IMG/VR virus record: IMGVR_UViG_3300025508_000067
Coordinates: 1-34,745 of that record
Source of the DNA: a virus
DNA length: 34,745 bases
Direction: 5' to 3' (one strand)
Shown: positions 12,959 to 20,067 of the stretch, in pieces
How the letters are laid out: every line of letters begins with the position of its first letter
Position numbering within the stretch: the first letter of the stretch is position 1
Notes under the pieces: generated by a model
Database searches by the model: none
Told to the model about the DNA's origin: nothing
Seen by the model: only the letters and a program-made list of their open reading frames with translations
Made by a program: the position numbers and the translations under genes

Positions 12959-13160
12959 ACTGGAGAATTGGATTCGACTGCCTTACGGGAGCAGGGTCAC
13001 AGGCTATCATGGTCCTTTCTTGTTTCCCGATGAGGTGGAGGAATTGTACGACGGTCAGCGGTTCGAGGATGATCCTCGAGCCTGCCAGCCAGAGAATAAA
13101 TACAGGCCGAGAGACAACAATAATATAACATATGCGTCTTCGGCATTGGGGTGGATATGA
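12888..13160 (+). CDS. Small protein upstream of the helicase, unknown
   Basis: 90 aa from the ATG at 12888, chosen because AGAGG (12874-12878) is 9 nt upstream; an ATG at 12879 has no spaced site. The C-terminal 60 residues (NWIRLPYGSRVTGYHGPFLF, then DEVEELYDGQRFEDDPRA) look like a real compact domain. The stop is directly followed by the helicase ATG. No family recognised. Confidence 0.55.
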   Translation: MNHPPFSISSLSGIPEKTIPQLARLENWIRLPYGSRVTGYHGPFLFPDEVEELYDGQRFEDDPRACQPENKYRPRDNNNITYASSALGWI

Positions 13161-14594
13161 ATGTTCAATTTCAAAACAGAGCCGTACGCTCACCAGCTTG
13201 AAGCACTCAAGCGTTCGTATGACAAGCGCAACTATGCCTACTTTATGGAGATGGGCTGTGGCAAATCGAAGGTGCTTATTGACAACCTGGTCTGGCTCTA
13301 CGAGCAGGGCCGCATTGACACTGCGGTTATTGTTGCGCCGAAAGGTGTTTACCGCAACTGGGAGACGGCGGAGATTCCCATACATTTCCCCGAGGACGTT
13401 CCGCACAAGGTTTATGTATGGAATCCGAATCCCAACAAGTCTCAGGCGCGTAAGTTGCGCGACTCCATACAAGAGCGTGGTGTCCTGCGCATCCTTCTGG
13501 CAAACGTGGAAGGGTTCGCGACAAAGAAGCTGCCCGCATTTGTGGGTGCGTTCACACAGAGCAGCAGTTTCCTACTTGGCCTTGATGAGTCCACTACAAT
13601 CAAGAATCCCAAAGCCAAACGCACTAAGACGCTGGTCCTCTTCGGCAAAAAAGCTGCATATAAAAGAATCCTGACAGGGTCTCCTGTCACCAAATCTCCT
13701 ATGGATTTGTACGCGCAGTGCGCCTTTCTTAACGCGGATCTTCTTGGGTTCAAAAGCTATTGGTCGTTTCAACACCGGTATGCGATGACGCGCACACAGC
13801 GCATGGGTAATCATTCGTTCACTGAAATTATTGGCTACCGCAACCTACCGGAGTTAACAGACAAGCTAGGTACGTTTTCGTACAGGGTGACGAAAGAAGA
13901 CGCACTCGACTTACCTGATAAAATATACACAACCCGTGAAGTCGCGATGACAGACGATCAAGCACGGCACTACAGCACTTTGAAGGGCGCTGCTATAGCA
14001 CTGCTCGAAGGAGGTGAGATGGTGACGGCGCCGGAGGTGATGACAAAGCTGCTTCGTATGCAGCAGGTTCTATGCGGACATCTTATGACAGATGATGGAG
14101 AACTGGTTGAGGTAAAAAGCAATCGCATACAAGCGATGCTAGACACCATCGATGAGATGACAGGTAAGGTCATCATCTGGTCACGCTTCCGATACGACAT
14201 AAAACAAATTGTTCGTGAGTTGAAAAAAGTCCATGGACCGGCGTCCGTGGTCAGTTATTTCGGCGACACCACAGATCAGGAACGGCAAGATGCGATTCGT
14301 GATTTTCAAACGGGTGAAGCACGTTTCTTTGTAGGCAATCCACAGACCGCTGGTTTTGGGTTAACGCTGACTGCTGCAACGAACGTGATCTATTACGCCA
14401 ACGATTATAACCTTGCGACGAGGTGGCAGTCAGAAGATCGGTGCCACCGGATCGGGCAGAACCACAGTGTTTTGTATGTGGATCTTGTTGTGCCTAAGAC
14501 TATTGACATCAATATCGTTAAGGCACTCAAGGACAAGATTGATCTGGCGGGGGTGACCTTGGGAGAAGAAGTGAGGAAGTGGCTTGAGGTTTAA
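13161..14594 (+). CDS. SNF2-type superfamily 2 helicase/translocase
   Basis: 477 aa. Helicase motifs in order: AHQLEAL near 10, Walker A MGCGKSK (31-37), motif Ia VIVAPKGVYRNW (57-68), motif II LDEST (141-145, in place of DEAH), motif III LTGSP (171-175). The C-terminal domain has a substrate-strand region, VGNPQTAGFGLTLTAAT and motif VI WQSEDRCHRIGQ, whose HRIGQ ending is typical of SNF2 proteins. It uses ATP to move on double-stranded DNA and may remodel protein-DNA complexes or help open the origin. It is the first long gene of the replication block. Its 3' end overlaps the antisense nuclease gene by 68 nt. Confidence 0.95.
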   Translation: MFNFKTEPYAHQLEALKRSYDKRNYAYFMEMGCGKSKVLIDNLVWLYEQGRIDTAVIVAPKGVYRNWETAEIPIHFPEDVPHKVYVWNPNPNKSQARKLRDSIQERGVLRILLANVEGFATKKLPAFVGAFTQSSSFLLGLDESTTIKNPKAKRTKTLVLFGKKAAYKRILTGSPVTKSPMDLYAQCAFLNADLLGFKSYWSFQHRYAMTRTQRMGNHSFTEIIGYRNLPELTDKLGTFSYRVTKEDALDLPDKIYTTREVAMTDDQARHYSTLKGAAIALLEGGEMVTAPEVMTKLLRMQQVLCGHLMTDDGELVEVKSNRIQAMLDTIDEMTGKVIIWSRFRYDIKQIVRELKKVHGPASVVSYFGDTTDQERQDAIRDFQTGEARFFVGNPQTAGFGLTLTAATNVIYYANDYNLATRWQSEDRCHRIGQNHSVLYVDLVVPKTIDINIVKALKDKIDLAGVTLGEEVRKWLEV

Positions 14595-14940
14595 CACCTT
14601 TGAACTGCCGGTTGCCGGCGTTTTGTTCCGATGTGGGGCCAGGTTTGAATTGATGGGGGTACAGATGACACTGTCCCGTATCAAGATCGACATATAGAAG
14701 TCGGATACCGAGCTTCTTTTGTTTGTCTGTCAAGGTTCGGTTTACTATTGAACCGTCTTTTCGACGACCTGCTTTTTTTACGTCAAAGAACAGCCATTCA
14801 TCGTTGGGTGATAACGCTACGATATCGACCGGACCCTGTTCCATAACGTGAGTGAATACATGACAACCCTGCGATATAAGCCAGTCAGCGGCAAGCAATT
14901 CGCACCGCTTGCCATCCTTGATTCGGTAGTCGATTGTCAT
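14527..14940 (-). CDS. Hjc-like PD-(D/E)XK nuclease
   Basis: 137 aa on the minus strand. An N-terminal helix with E14 (GKRCELLAADWLISQG), D39 in GPVDIVAL, and D53-V-K55 in FFDVKKAG form the E...D...(D/E)xK core of small Holliday-junction-resolvase-like nucleases. The ATG at 14940 has AAAAGGA 7 nt upstream. The last 25 residues, antisense to the helicase, are Pro/Ser-rich and probably a tail. Likely roles are resolving recombination intermediates or trimming branched DNA before packaging. The GCTGGGAT element lies just upstream on the same strand. Confidence 0.85.
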   Translation of the reverse strand: MTIDYRIKDGKRCELLAADWLISQGCHVFTHVMEQGPVDIVALSPNDEWLFFDVKKAGRRKDGSIVNRTLTDKQKKLGIRLLYVDLDTGQCHLYPHQFKPGPTSEQNAGNRQFKGVKPQATSSLLLPRSPPPDQSCP

Positions 14941-14954
14941 AAAGAATCCTTTTT

Positions 14955-14966
14955 AATCCCAGCCCG
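14955..14966 (-). promoter_or_regulatory. GCTGGGAT element in the divergent nuclease/RHH spacer
   Basis: CGGGCTGGGATT read on the minus strand is identical over 12 bases to 6504-6515. It lies only 14 nt before the nuclease ATG, closer than at the other copies, so it may overlap the ribosome site region or serve as an operator instead. The rest of the 71-nt spacer holds GTTG-CA-CAAC and AAGGAG for the RHH gene. Confidence 0.35.
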
Positions 14967-15011
14967 GTGTGTTAGGGTTGCACAACATAGCGTGATCCAC
15001 AAGGAGATAAC

Positions 15012-15227
15012 ATGGACAATACGCGGTACAAGTCAGTAGCGGTTCCAAATCAAGTGCATAAAGTCCTGAAGCATATTGCGGGCATCGAAGGGCGTACGAT
15101 AGGAGGCCAGATGTCACATATTGTACGGGAATACAATGCAACCTTTAGGGGGCACGGCGACAGTGAAAAGTTCGGCGAATACCTAGAGAAGATAAAAATG
15201 GTTGACACGATCGCAACTGATAAATAA
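15012..15227 (+). CDS. Ribbon-helix-helix-like DNA-binding protein
   Basis: 71 aa with AAGGAG 7 nt upstream. The N-terminal YKSVAVPNQVHKVLKHIAG, then RTIGGQMSHIVREY, follows the strand-helix-helix pattern of Arc/CopG-type RHH proteins, which act as dimers on inverted repeats. It is transcribed divergently from the nuclease gene and could control both genes through their shared 71-nt spacer. The last 20 residues are charged. The fold is assigned on pattern only. Confidence 0.7.
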   Translation: MDNTRYKSVAVPNQVHKVLKHIAGIEGRTIGGQMSHIVREYNATFRGHGDSEKFGEYLEKIKMVDTIATDK

Positions 15228-15277
15228 AACCGACTGCACACCCGAAGGGGTTAAACTTGTAACAAGGAGAGTGAACG

Positions 15278-15844
15278 ATGAGCGATGTATTCTCGCTATT
15301 CGAAGAAGAGGCTGCTAGCGCCAAGGCGTTTGACCAAGTTAGCGAAGAGGGGACTACCCGCCTCTCCCGTCTGATCCGTCAGTCGCAACAGACTGACGAT
15401 GAGATCAAGCAGACGGAACAATATCTCAAAGACCTGAAAGCCAAGAAGCGCACCATCGACGAGGAAGACATCCCGTCGCTGATGGAGGAGCTTGGCGTTG
15501 AGAGCTTGACTGTCGATGGCAACAAGGTCTCGGTCGATAAGTATGTGTCAGCCCGAATCCCTGATGATCGTAAAGCAGAAGCCTTTGGCTTTTTGCGATC
15601 TATTGGTGAGGGAGACATCATTAAGAACGATGTCGTGGTCACCTTCGGTATGGGTCAGGACAATGTAGCGGGGGCCGTGATCGATGATCTTCGAAACCAA
15701 GGTCTCGAGCCAAACCAAAAGACACACATTCATCCTATGACTCTCAGGTCTTGGGTGAAGAATCGTGTCGAGTCTAATCAAGAACTCGACTATGACGTTT
15801 TCGGCGTTTACGTCGGCAATCGTGCTGTGATTAAAAAGGGGTAA
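15278..15844 (+). CDS. Replication-module protein with coiled coil, unknown
   Basis: 188 aa with AAGGAGAG upstream. Residues about 25-65 form a long charged helix (IRQSQQTDDEIKQTEQYLKD), probably a coiled coil, followed by DIPSLMEELGVESLTVDGNK and an alpha/beta domain ending YDVFGVYVGNRAVIKKG. The arrangement (helix, then a minimal beta domain) recurs in phage replication operons, next to SSB-like genes, but I know no function. It is 4 nt upstream of the SSB-like gene, suggesting joint expression. Confidence 0.7.
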   Translation: MSDVFSLFEEEAASAKAFDQVSEEGTTRLSRLIRQSQQTDDEIKQTEQYLKDLKAKKRTIDEEDIPSLMEELGVESLTVDGNKVSVDKYVSARIPDDRKAEAFGFLRSIGEGDIIKNDVVVTFGMGQDNVAGAVIDDLRNQGLEPNQKTHIHPMTLRSWVKNRVESNQELDYDVFGVYVGNRAVIKKG

Positions 15845-15848
15845 ACCA

Positions 15849-16652
15849 ATGAGCAAAACAGCAATAGCAGAAGCCACCACCACCTCCGTCGCTCCGGCGG
15901 ATCTTATGGACATGTTTGAAGAGAACGCGGGCGCTGGTCTTGAGAAGATCGGTTCCGACGAGATGCAGATTCCGTTTCTGCGGATTCTTCAGGCACTGTC
16001 GCCACAGCTTAACAAGCAGGACTCCCTGTATATTAAGGGTGCGGAGCAGGGCGACCTGTTCAATACCGTATCGAACCGCATCTATAAGGCGGACGAGGGT
16101 ATGGTCGTCATCCCCGTGGCTTTCGAAACCAAGTATCTTGAGTTTCAGCTTCGGACTGCGGGCGGTGGTTTCGTAGGGGAAAAGAATCCGAACGACCCTG
16201 ATCTCACTCGTACGACGAGGGAAGGACCGGCAGAAATCCTGCCGTCGGGCAACGAGCTTGTGCGTACGCATCAGCATCTGGTTCTGGTTTATGACGAAGC
16301 TACCGGCGAGTATGAGCCAGCGGTCATGGATATGAAGAAGACCCAGTTGAAGGTGTCTCGCAAGTGGAACTCGCAGCGTAAATCGGTGCGGGCAATGGGT
16401 AAGAATGGCATGTTCCTTCTGCCTATCTACGGCACGGCTTGGCGTGTGTCTTCGATTGCGGAAAGTAATGACCAAGGTAGTTGGTATAACTTCCGTGTCG
16501 AGCGCGTCGAAGATGTATCTAAGATGGGCAACGCGATGCTTGAAGCCAAAGAGATGGCGGAGAGCTTCCAGAAGGGTGAAATTAAAACGGCAGCAGCCTC
16601 GAAAGAAGAGATGAAGCAGGCTGATTCGTTTAGCGACGAAGTACCGTTTTAA
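15849..16652 (+). CDS. Putative single-stranded DNA-binding protein
   Basis: 267 aa with AAGGGG upstream. The central domain (from about IPFLRILQALSPQL to EYEPAVMDMKKTQLK) is rich in beta strands and aromatic residues (YIKGAEQGDLFNTV, YLEFQLR). It ends in a charged region with the tip SFSDEVPF, like the acidic hydrophobic tip by which bacterial SSB and T7 gp2.5 recruit partners. It lies just before the primase. The single-stranded DNA-binding role is inferred from the tip and the context; the domain itself is of a type seen in marine phages without a proven function. Confidence 0.65.
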   Translation: MSKTAIAEATTTSVAPADLMDMFEENAGAGLEKIGSDEMQIPFLRILQALSPQLNKQDSLYIKGAEQGDLFNTVSNRIYKADEGMVVIPVAFETKYLEFQLRTAGGGFVGEKNPNDPDLTRTTREGPAEILPSGNELVRTHQHLVLVYDEATGEYEPAVMDMKKTQLKVSRKWNSQRKSVRAMGKNGMFLLPIYGTAWRVSSIAESNDQGSWYNFRVERVEDVSKMGNAMLEAKEMAESFQKGEIKTAAASKEEMKQADSFSDEVPF

Positions 16653-16658
16653 CCAGTT

Positions 16659-16726
16659 GGGGGTGTCGCTTGGGCTGTATCGTGCCGATTACAGCCTTTG
16701 TCACAGGCGGCATCCCCATCCTTTTT
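16659..16726 (+). promoter_or_regulatory. Structured leader/terminator-like hairpin before the primase gene
   Basis: GGGGGTGTCGC (16659-16669) pairs along its full length, with two G-U pairs, with GCGGCATCCCC (16707-16717). Inside, GGCTGTA (16673-16679) pairs perfectly with TACAGCC (16690-16696). TTTTT follows at 16722-16726, directly before the GGAGG of the primase. The structure could attenuate transcription or limit access to the ribosome site. Confidence 0.7.
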
Positions 16727-16736
16727 GGAGGAAGCC

Positions 16737-18272
16737 ATGTCCCTTGCGGAGAGGTTCATGGCAGCGTTTGCCGGGTTTGGCGCTGCACATGGACGTACAG
16801 ATATTTCAGAAGAACGAAGAGCCGGGAAAACAAAGGCAAAGTCTTACGTCGTCCGTAAACCTTTGACTGTTGAGCTTGTTCAGTCCCACCTTGATGGTGG
16901 CGACGGTGTGGGTGCCATCCCAATCAACGAGGACAACAAGTGTAAGTTTGGCGCGTTGGATATCGATGTGTATCCGCTTGACCATACCGCGCTTATTAAA
17001 CAGCTATCTCAAAACAATGTACCGTGTATCGTGTGCCGTTCTAAGTCGGGCGGTGCCCACGTATTCTTTTTCTTTAAGGAGTGGATGAGTGCAGGTGAAT
17101 TCAGAGACAAAGCTGCGGAAATTGCAGCGCTTTTGGGCCACGGTAAATGCGAGGTGTTCCCAAAGCAGGAGCAGGTTCTCGTCGAGCGTGGTGATGTTGG
17201 GAACTTTATTAACCTTCCGTACTTTGATGCGGAACAGACGATGCGTCCGGCGATTCTACCGGACGGCGACGGGGCCACGTTAGAGCAGTTTCTCGACATG
17301 ATCGATGAGGTTAGCGTCGATCCAAATGAGTTTCGTAAGCTGCCAATTGGTGGCAGCGTTGACCTTTATCCAGACTACATTCCATGCGTACGACAGATGT
17401 TGGCGATGGGTATATCTGAGGGAGGCCGGAACAAGTTTGCTTTCCAACTTGGAATCTTTCTAAAGAAGTACGACGAAGTGAACTGGAAGACACTGCTTGA
17501 AGAGCACAACGCCAAGGACTTCCATCCGCCCTTGCCTGCGTCAGAGATCGTGACGATTCAGAATCAGGTTGAGAAGAAAGAGTGGGGTTATCTGTGCAGC
17601 GAGGAGCCGATGGCATCCTACTGCAACAAGAATGTCTGTCGCACCATGACGCATGGAATCGGCGGCGGTGGATCGTTGCCCACGATTAGTGGTTTATCAG
17701 TTGTTATGTCTGAGCCGCGCCTGTGGTTCTTGGACATCGATGGGCGACGTTTAGAGTTAGACACAGATCAGCTACAGAACCCACGACTGTTTCAACGGTG
17801 CTGCATGGAACAGCTTAACTTTATGCCGGAGCGGGCCAAGGATGCTGACTGGCAAAGTTTGATTAACAACCTAATGGACAACTGCAATCAGATCGAAGTG
17901 CCCCAGGAGCTAACATACAAGGGGCAGTTCACAGACCTTTTGGAGGGGTACTGCACGGGCCGTGTGCAGGCTGTAACTGTCGAAGAACTCATGCTTGGCA
18001 AACCTTACACTGACAACGAAGAGCAACGGACATACTTCCGCCTTGACTCGCTGATGGAATTTTTGCGGCAGAAGAAGTTCGATAGCTACACGAGGGCGCA
18101 GATTCAAGAACGCATCAAGGAGATGAACGACGGTACGGATTCGCACGGTGTCAAACGCTTCAAGACATCTGGCGGCAAATGGAAGTCAGTGCGCGTGTGG
18201 TGGGTGCCAGAGTTTGCTGCCGAGGTGTCAACACCTGATATTGCTGTTGCCAGCACGGAGGTGCCGTTCTGA
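16737..18272 (+). CDS. Archaeo-eukaryotic-type (AEP/TOTE-like) DNA primase
   Basis: 511 aa from the ATG at 16737, with TTGGAGG 6 nt upstream. The N-terminal domain has FGALDIDVYP with the metal-binding D75 and D77, CRSKSGGAHVFFF with the sGGxH motif ending at H108, and a third conserved stretch EVFPKQ (139-144) then GNFINLPYF. This is the order of archaeo-eukaryotic primases, close to the TOTE-type group. A C-x8-C-x4-C cluster (C287, C296, C301) in CSEEPMASYCNKNVC may bind zinc. The C-terminal 200 residues lack helicase motifs. The last residues read ASTEVPF. It would synthesise primers for the family A polymerase at 20057. The primase fold is fairly sure; the subgroup is less so. Confidence 0.85.
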   Translation: MSLAERFMAAFAGFGAAHGRTDISEERRAGKTKAKSYVVRKPLTVELVQSHLDGGDGVGAIPINEDNKCKFGALDIDVYPLDHTALIKQLSQNNVPCIVCRSKSGGAHVFFFFKEWMSAGEFRDKAAEIAALLGHGKCEVFPKQEQVLVERGDVGNFINLPYFDAEQTMRPAILPDGDGATLEQFLDMIDEVSVDPNEFRKLPIGGSVDLYPDYIPCVRQMLAMGISEGGRNKFAFQLGIFLKKYDEVNWKTLLEEHNAKDFHPPLPASEIVTIQNQVEKKEWGYLCSEEPMASYCNKNVCRTMTHGIGGGGSLPTISGLSVVMSEPRLWFLDIDGRRLELDTDQLQNPRLFQRCCMEQLNFMPERAKDADWQSLINNLMDNCNQIEVPQELTYKGQFTDLLEGYCTGRVQAVTVEELMLGKPYTDNEEQRTYFRLDSLMEFLRQKKFDSYTRAQIQERIKEMNDGTDSHGVKRFKTSGGKWKSVRVWWVPEFAAEVSTPDIAVASTEVPF

Positions 18273-19786
18273 TGGAGACGACAATCTTTGGCCCTCCGGG
18301 CACCGGCAAGACCACCCGCCTAATCAGTATCGTGAAGGACGCTATCGCCGCTGGCATGGATCCGAACCGTATTGCGTTTATGTCATTTAGCAAGAAGGCG
18401 GCAGAGGAAGCTAAGACTCGCGCAATGGCTGAGTTGGATGTTGACTCTCGCGACTTGATTTGGTTTCGAACGCTGCACTCATTAGCCTTCAACTGTCTTG
18501 GCATGAGGGGACAAGATGTGTTTAAGGGCGCAGACTTCCACAAACTTGGGGAGCTTGTTGGCTTAGAGTTTAGAGCCAATGCTTCGAACAACATGTCTGA
18601 TGGTGTGTTGTTTATCCCCGGAGCGGGCGGCGACAAGTATCTGTCTATGGTTCAGGAAGCACGGGTGCGCGAGGTTACGATTGAACAACAGTTCAACGAT
18701 GCAGGTGATTACAAACTGCACTTCCAACAGCTTCGGGTCTTGGCCAAAGCATACGAAGATTTAAAGAAGGAGCTTCGTAAGCGCGATTTTGTGGACATGA
18801 TTGAGGACTTCATCGAGCAGGGAACTAGTCCGCGCTTTGATTTGTTAATCATCGACGAAGCGCAGGATCTGGCACCGCTGCAATGGCGTATGGTTAAAGA
18901 GGTTCTGGTTCCAAACTCAAAGCAAGTCTACTACGCCGGGGACGACGACCAGTGCATCTATTCATGGATGGGGGTTCGTGTGTCGGATTTCTTGGGGGCT
19001 AGTGACCGTAAGGTGGTGCTCGACAAGTCGTACCGTGTACCGTTGACCGTGCACAAATTTGCCGACCAGCTTGTACGGCGAGTCGCTACCAGACAGGAAA
19101 AGATTTGGCAACCCGTCGAAAGAAAGGGCAATCTTTCGTGGCACCGTGATATCATGGAGTTGGACTTGGAGAGTGGTGAATGGTTGATTTTAGCCCGGAC
19201 CAATTACATTGCGAATAAGATCGCCTCCCGATTAAAGGATGATGGTTATCTCTTCTGGAGAGAAGGGGCCGGTTGGTCTCTGTCACAAAATGTCCTAGAC
19301 GGAATTGAGGTATGGCTAAAATTATGCAAGGGCCAAGACTTGTCAGCGGAGGAACTGAAGAAGTTCTCCAAGATACTGAACGGAAATGTTATTACCAAAT
19401 CTGGGCGCAAAACCCTCGGATCATTAGACCCAGAACAATCCTATACCCTCGACGATTTGATCGCGCAGTGCGGTCTGAGCGCGACAGCGGAGTCGCCGTG
19501 GATGTCTGTCTTGAAAGTTTCGGACAGGGAGATCGCCTACATTACATCGGTACGGCGGCGGGGGGAGAAATTACTATCTGGGAAACCGAGGATCCGGATA
19601 TCGACGATTCACAAAGCCAAAGGTGGCGAGGCGGATAACGTCGCTCTCTTTCTAGATTCCAGCAAAGCTTGTGTAGAGAACCTTGACCAAGACAGCGAGG
19701 TTAGGGTTTTTTATGTAGGTGCTACTCGTGCTAAAAAACACCTGCATCTAATTGAATCAACAGGATATTATGGATTTGCTACATGA
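18272..19786 (+). CDS. UvrD/PcrA-like superfamily 1 helicase
   Basis: 504 aa. Motifs in order: Walker A FGPPGTGKTT (6-15), Ia FSKKAAEEA (about 39-47), TLHSLAF, Walker B LLIIDEAQD (191-199), AGDDDQCIYSWMG (motif III, 222-234), LDKSYRVP (motif IV region), STIHKAKGGEADNV (motif V) and YVGATRAKKHLHL (motif VI). It is shorter than UvrD (about 720 aa), mainly by smaller 1B/2B insertions. A 3'-5' DNA helicase, presumably the one working at the phage fork since no DnaB-type helicase is visible. The start overlaps the primase stop by one base (TGATGG). Confidence 0.95.
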   Translation: METTIFGPPGTGKTTRLISIVKDAIAAGMDPNRIAFMSFSKKAAEEAKTRAMAELDVDSRDLIWFRTLHSLAFNCLGMRGQDVFKGADFHKLGELVGLEFRANASNNMSDGVLFIPGAGGDKYLSMVQEARVREVTIEQQFNDAGDYKLHFQQLRVLAKAYEDLKKELRKRDFVDMIEDFIEQGTSPRFDLLIIDEAQDLAPLQWRMVKEVLVPNSKQVYYAGDDDQCIYSWMGVRVSDFLGASDRKVVLDKSYRVPLTVHKFADQLVRRVATRQEKIWQPVERKGNLSWHRDIMELDLESGEWLILARTNYIANKIASRLKDDGYLFWREGAGWSLSQNVLDGIEVWLKLCKGQDLSAEELKKFSKILNGNVITKSGRKTLGSLDPEQSYTLDDLIAQCGLSATAESPWMSVLKVSDREIAYITSVRRRGEKLLSGKPRIRISTIHKAKGGEADNVALFLDSSKACVENLDQDSEVRVFYVGATRAKKHLHLIESTGYYGFAT

Positions 19787-20067
19787 CAAAGAACAGAGAA
19801 CAGTTTCTGCGAGAAGCAGAAGAACTAATCAATGGGCCAAGGGCCGAGGACTATGGGCCGGCGCTTGTAAATCATGAACGCATTGCCACAATCTGGAACG
19901 TGCTGCTTCGCAAGAAGCTGCTGGATAAGATCACACCAACCGAAGTGGTCGCCATGATGGTTGGGCTAAAGCTGGCGCGGCTTGCCGAGGACATGCACAA
20001 AGATGATTCGTGGACCGATATTATTGGGTACGCGGCTTTAGGGGGAGAGATATCTAATGACGAATGA
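19783..20067 (+). CDS. DUF6378-like phage protein
   Basis: 94 aa. The segment LINGPRAEDYGPALVNHERI, followed by ITPTEVVAMMVGLKLARL and KDDSWTDIIGYAALGGEI, is the conserved pattern of the DUF6378 proteins that are common beside phage replication genes. The motif with HERI, E/D and DSW-D resembles all-alpha NTP-pyrophosphohydrolases, so a nucleotide-pool role is conceivable but unproven. It overlaps both neighbours (4 and 11 nt). Confidence 0.8.
   Translation: MTKNREQFLREAEELINGPRAEDYGPALVNHERIATIWNVLLRKKLLDKITPTEVVAMMVGLKLARLAEDMHKDDSWTDIIGYAALGGEISNDE

Noticed and set aside
12855-13472. A 205-codon minus-strand frame
   Set aside because: It lies antisense to the small gene at 12888 and the helicase N-terminus with its Walker A motif; the product is Arg/Leu-rich and unlike any family.
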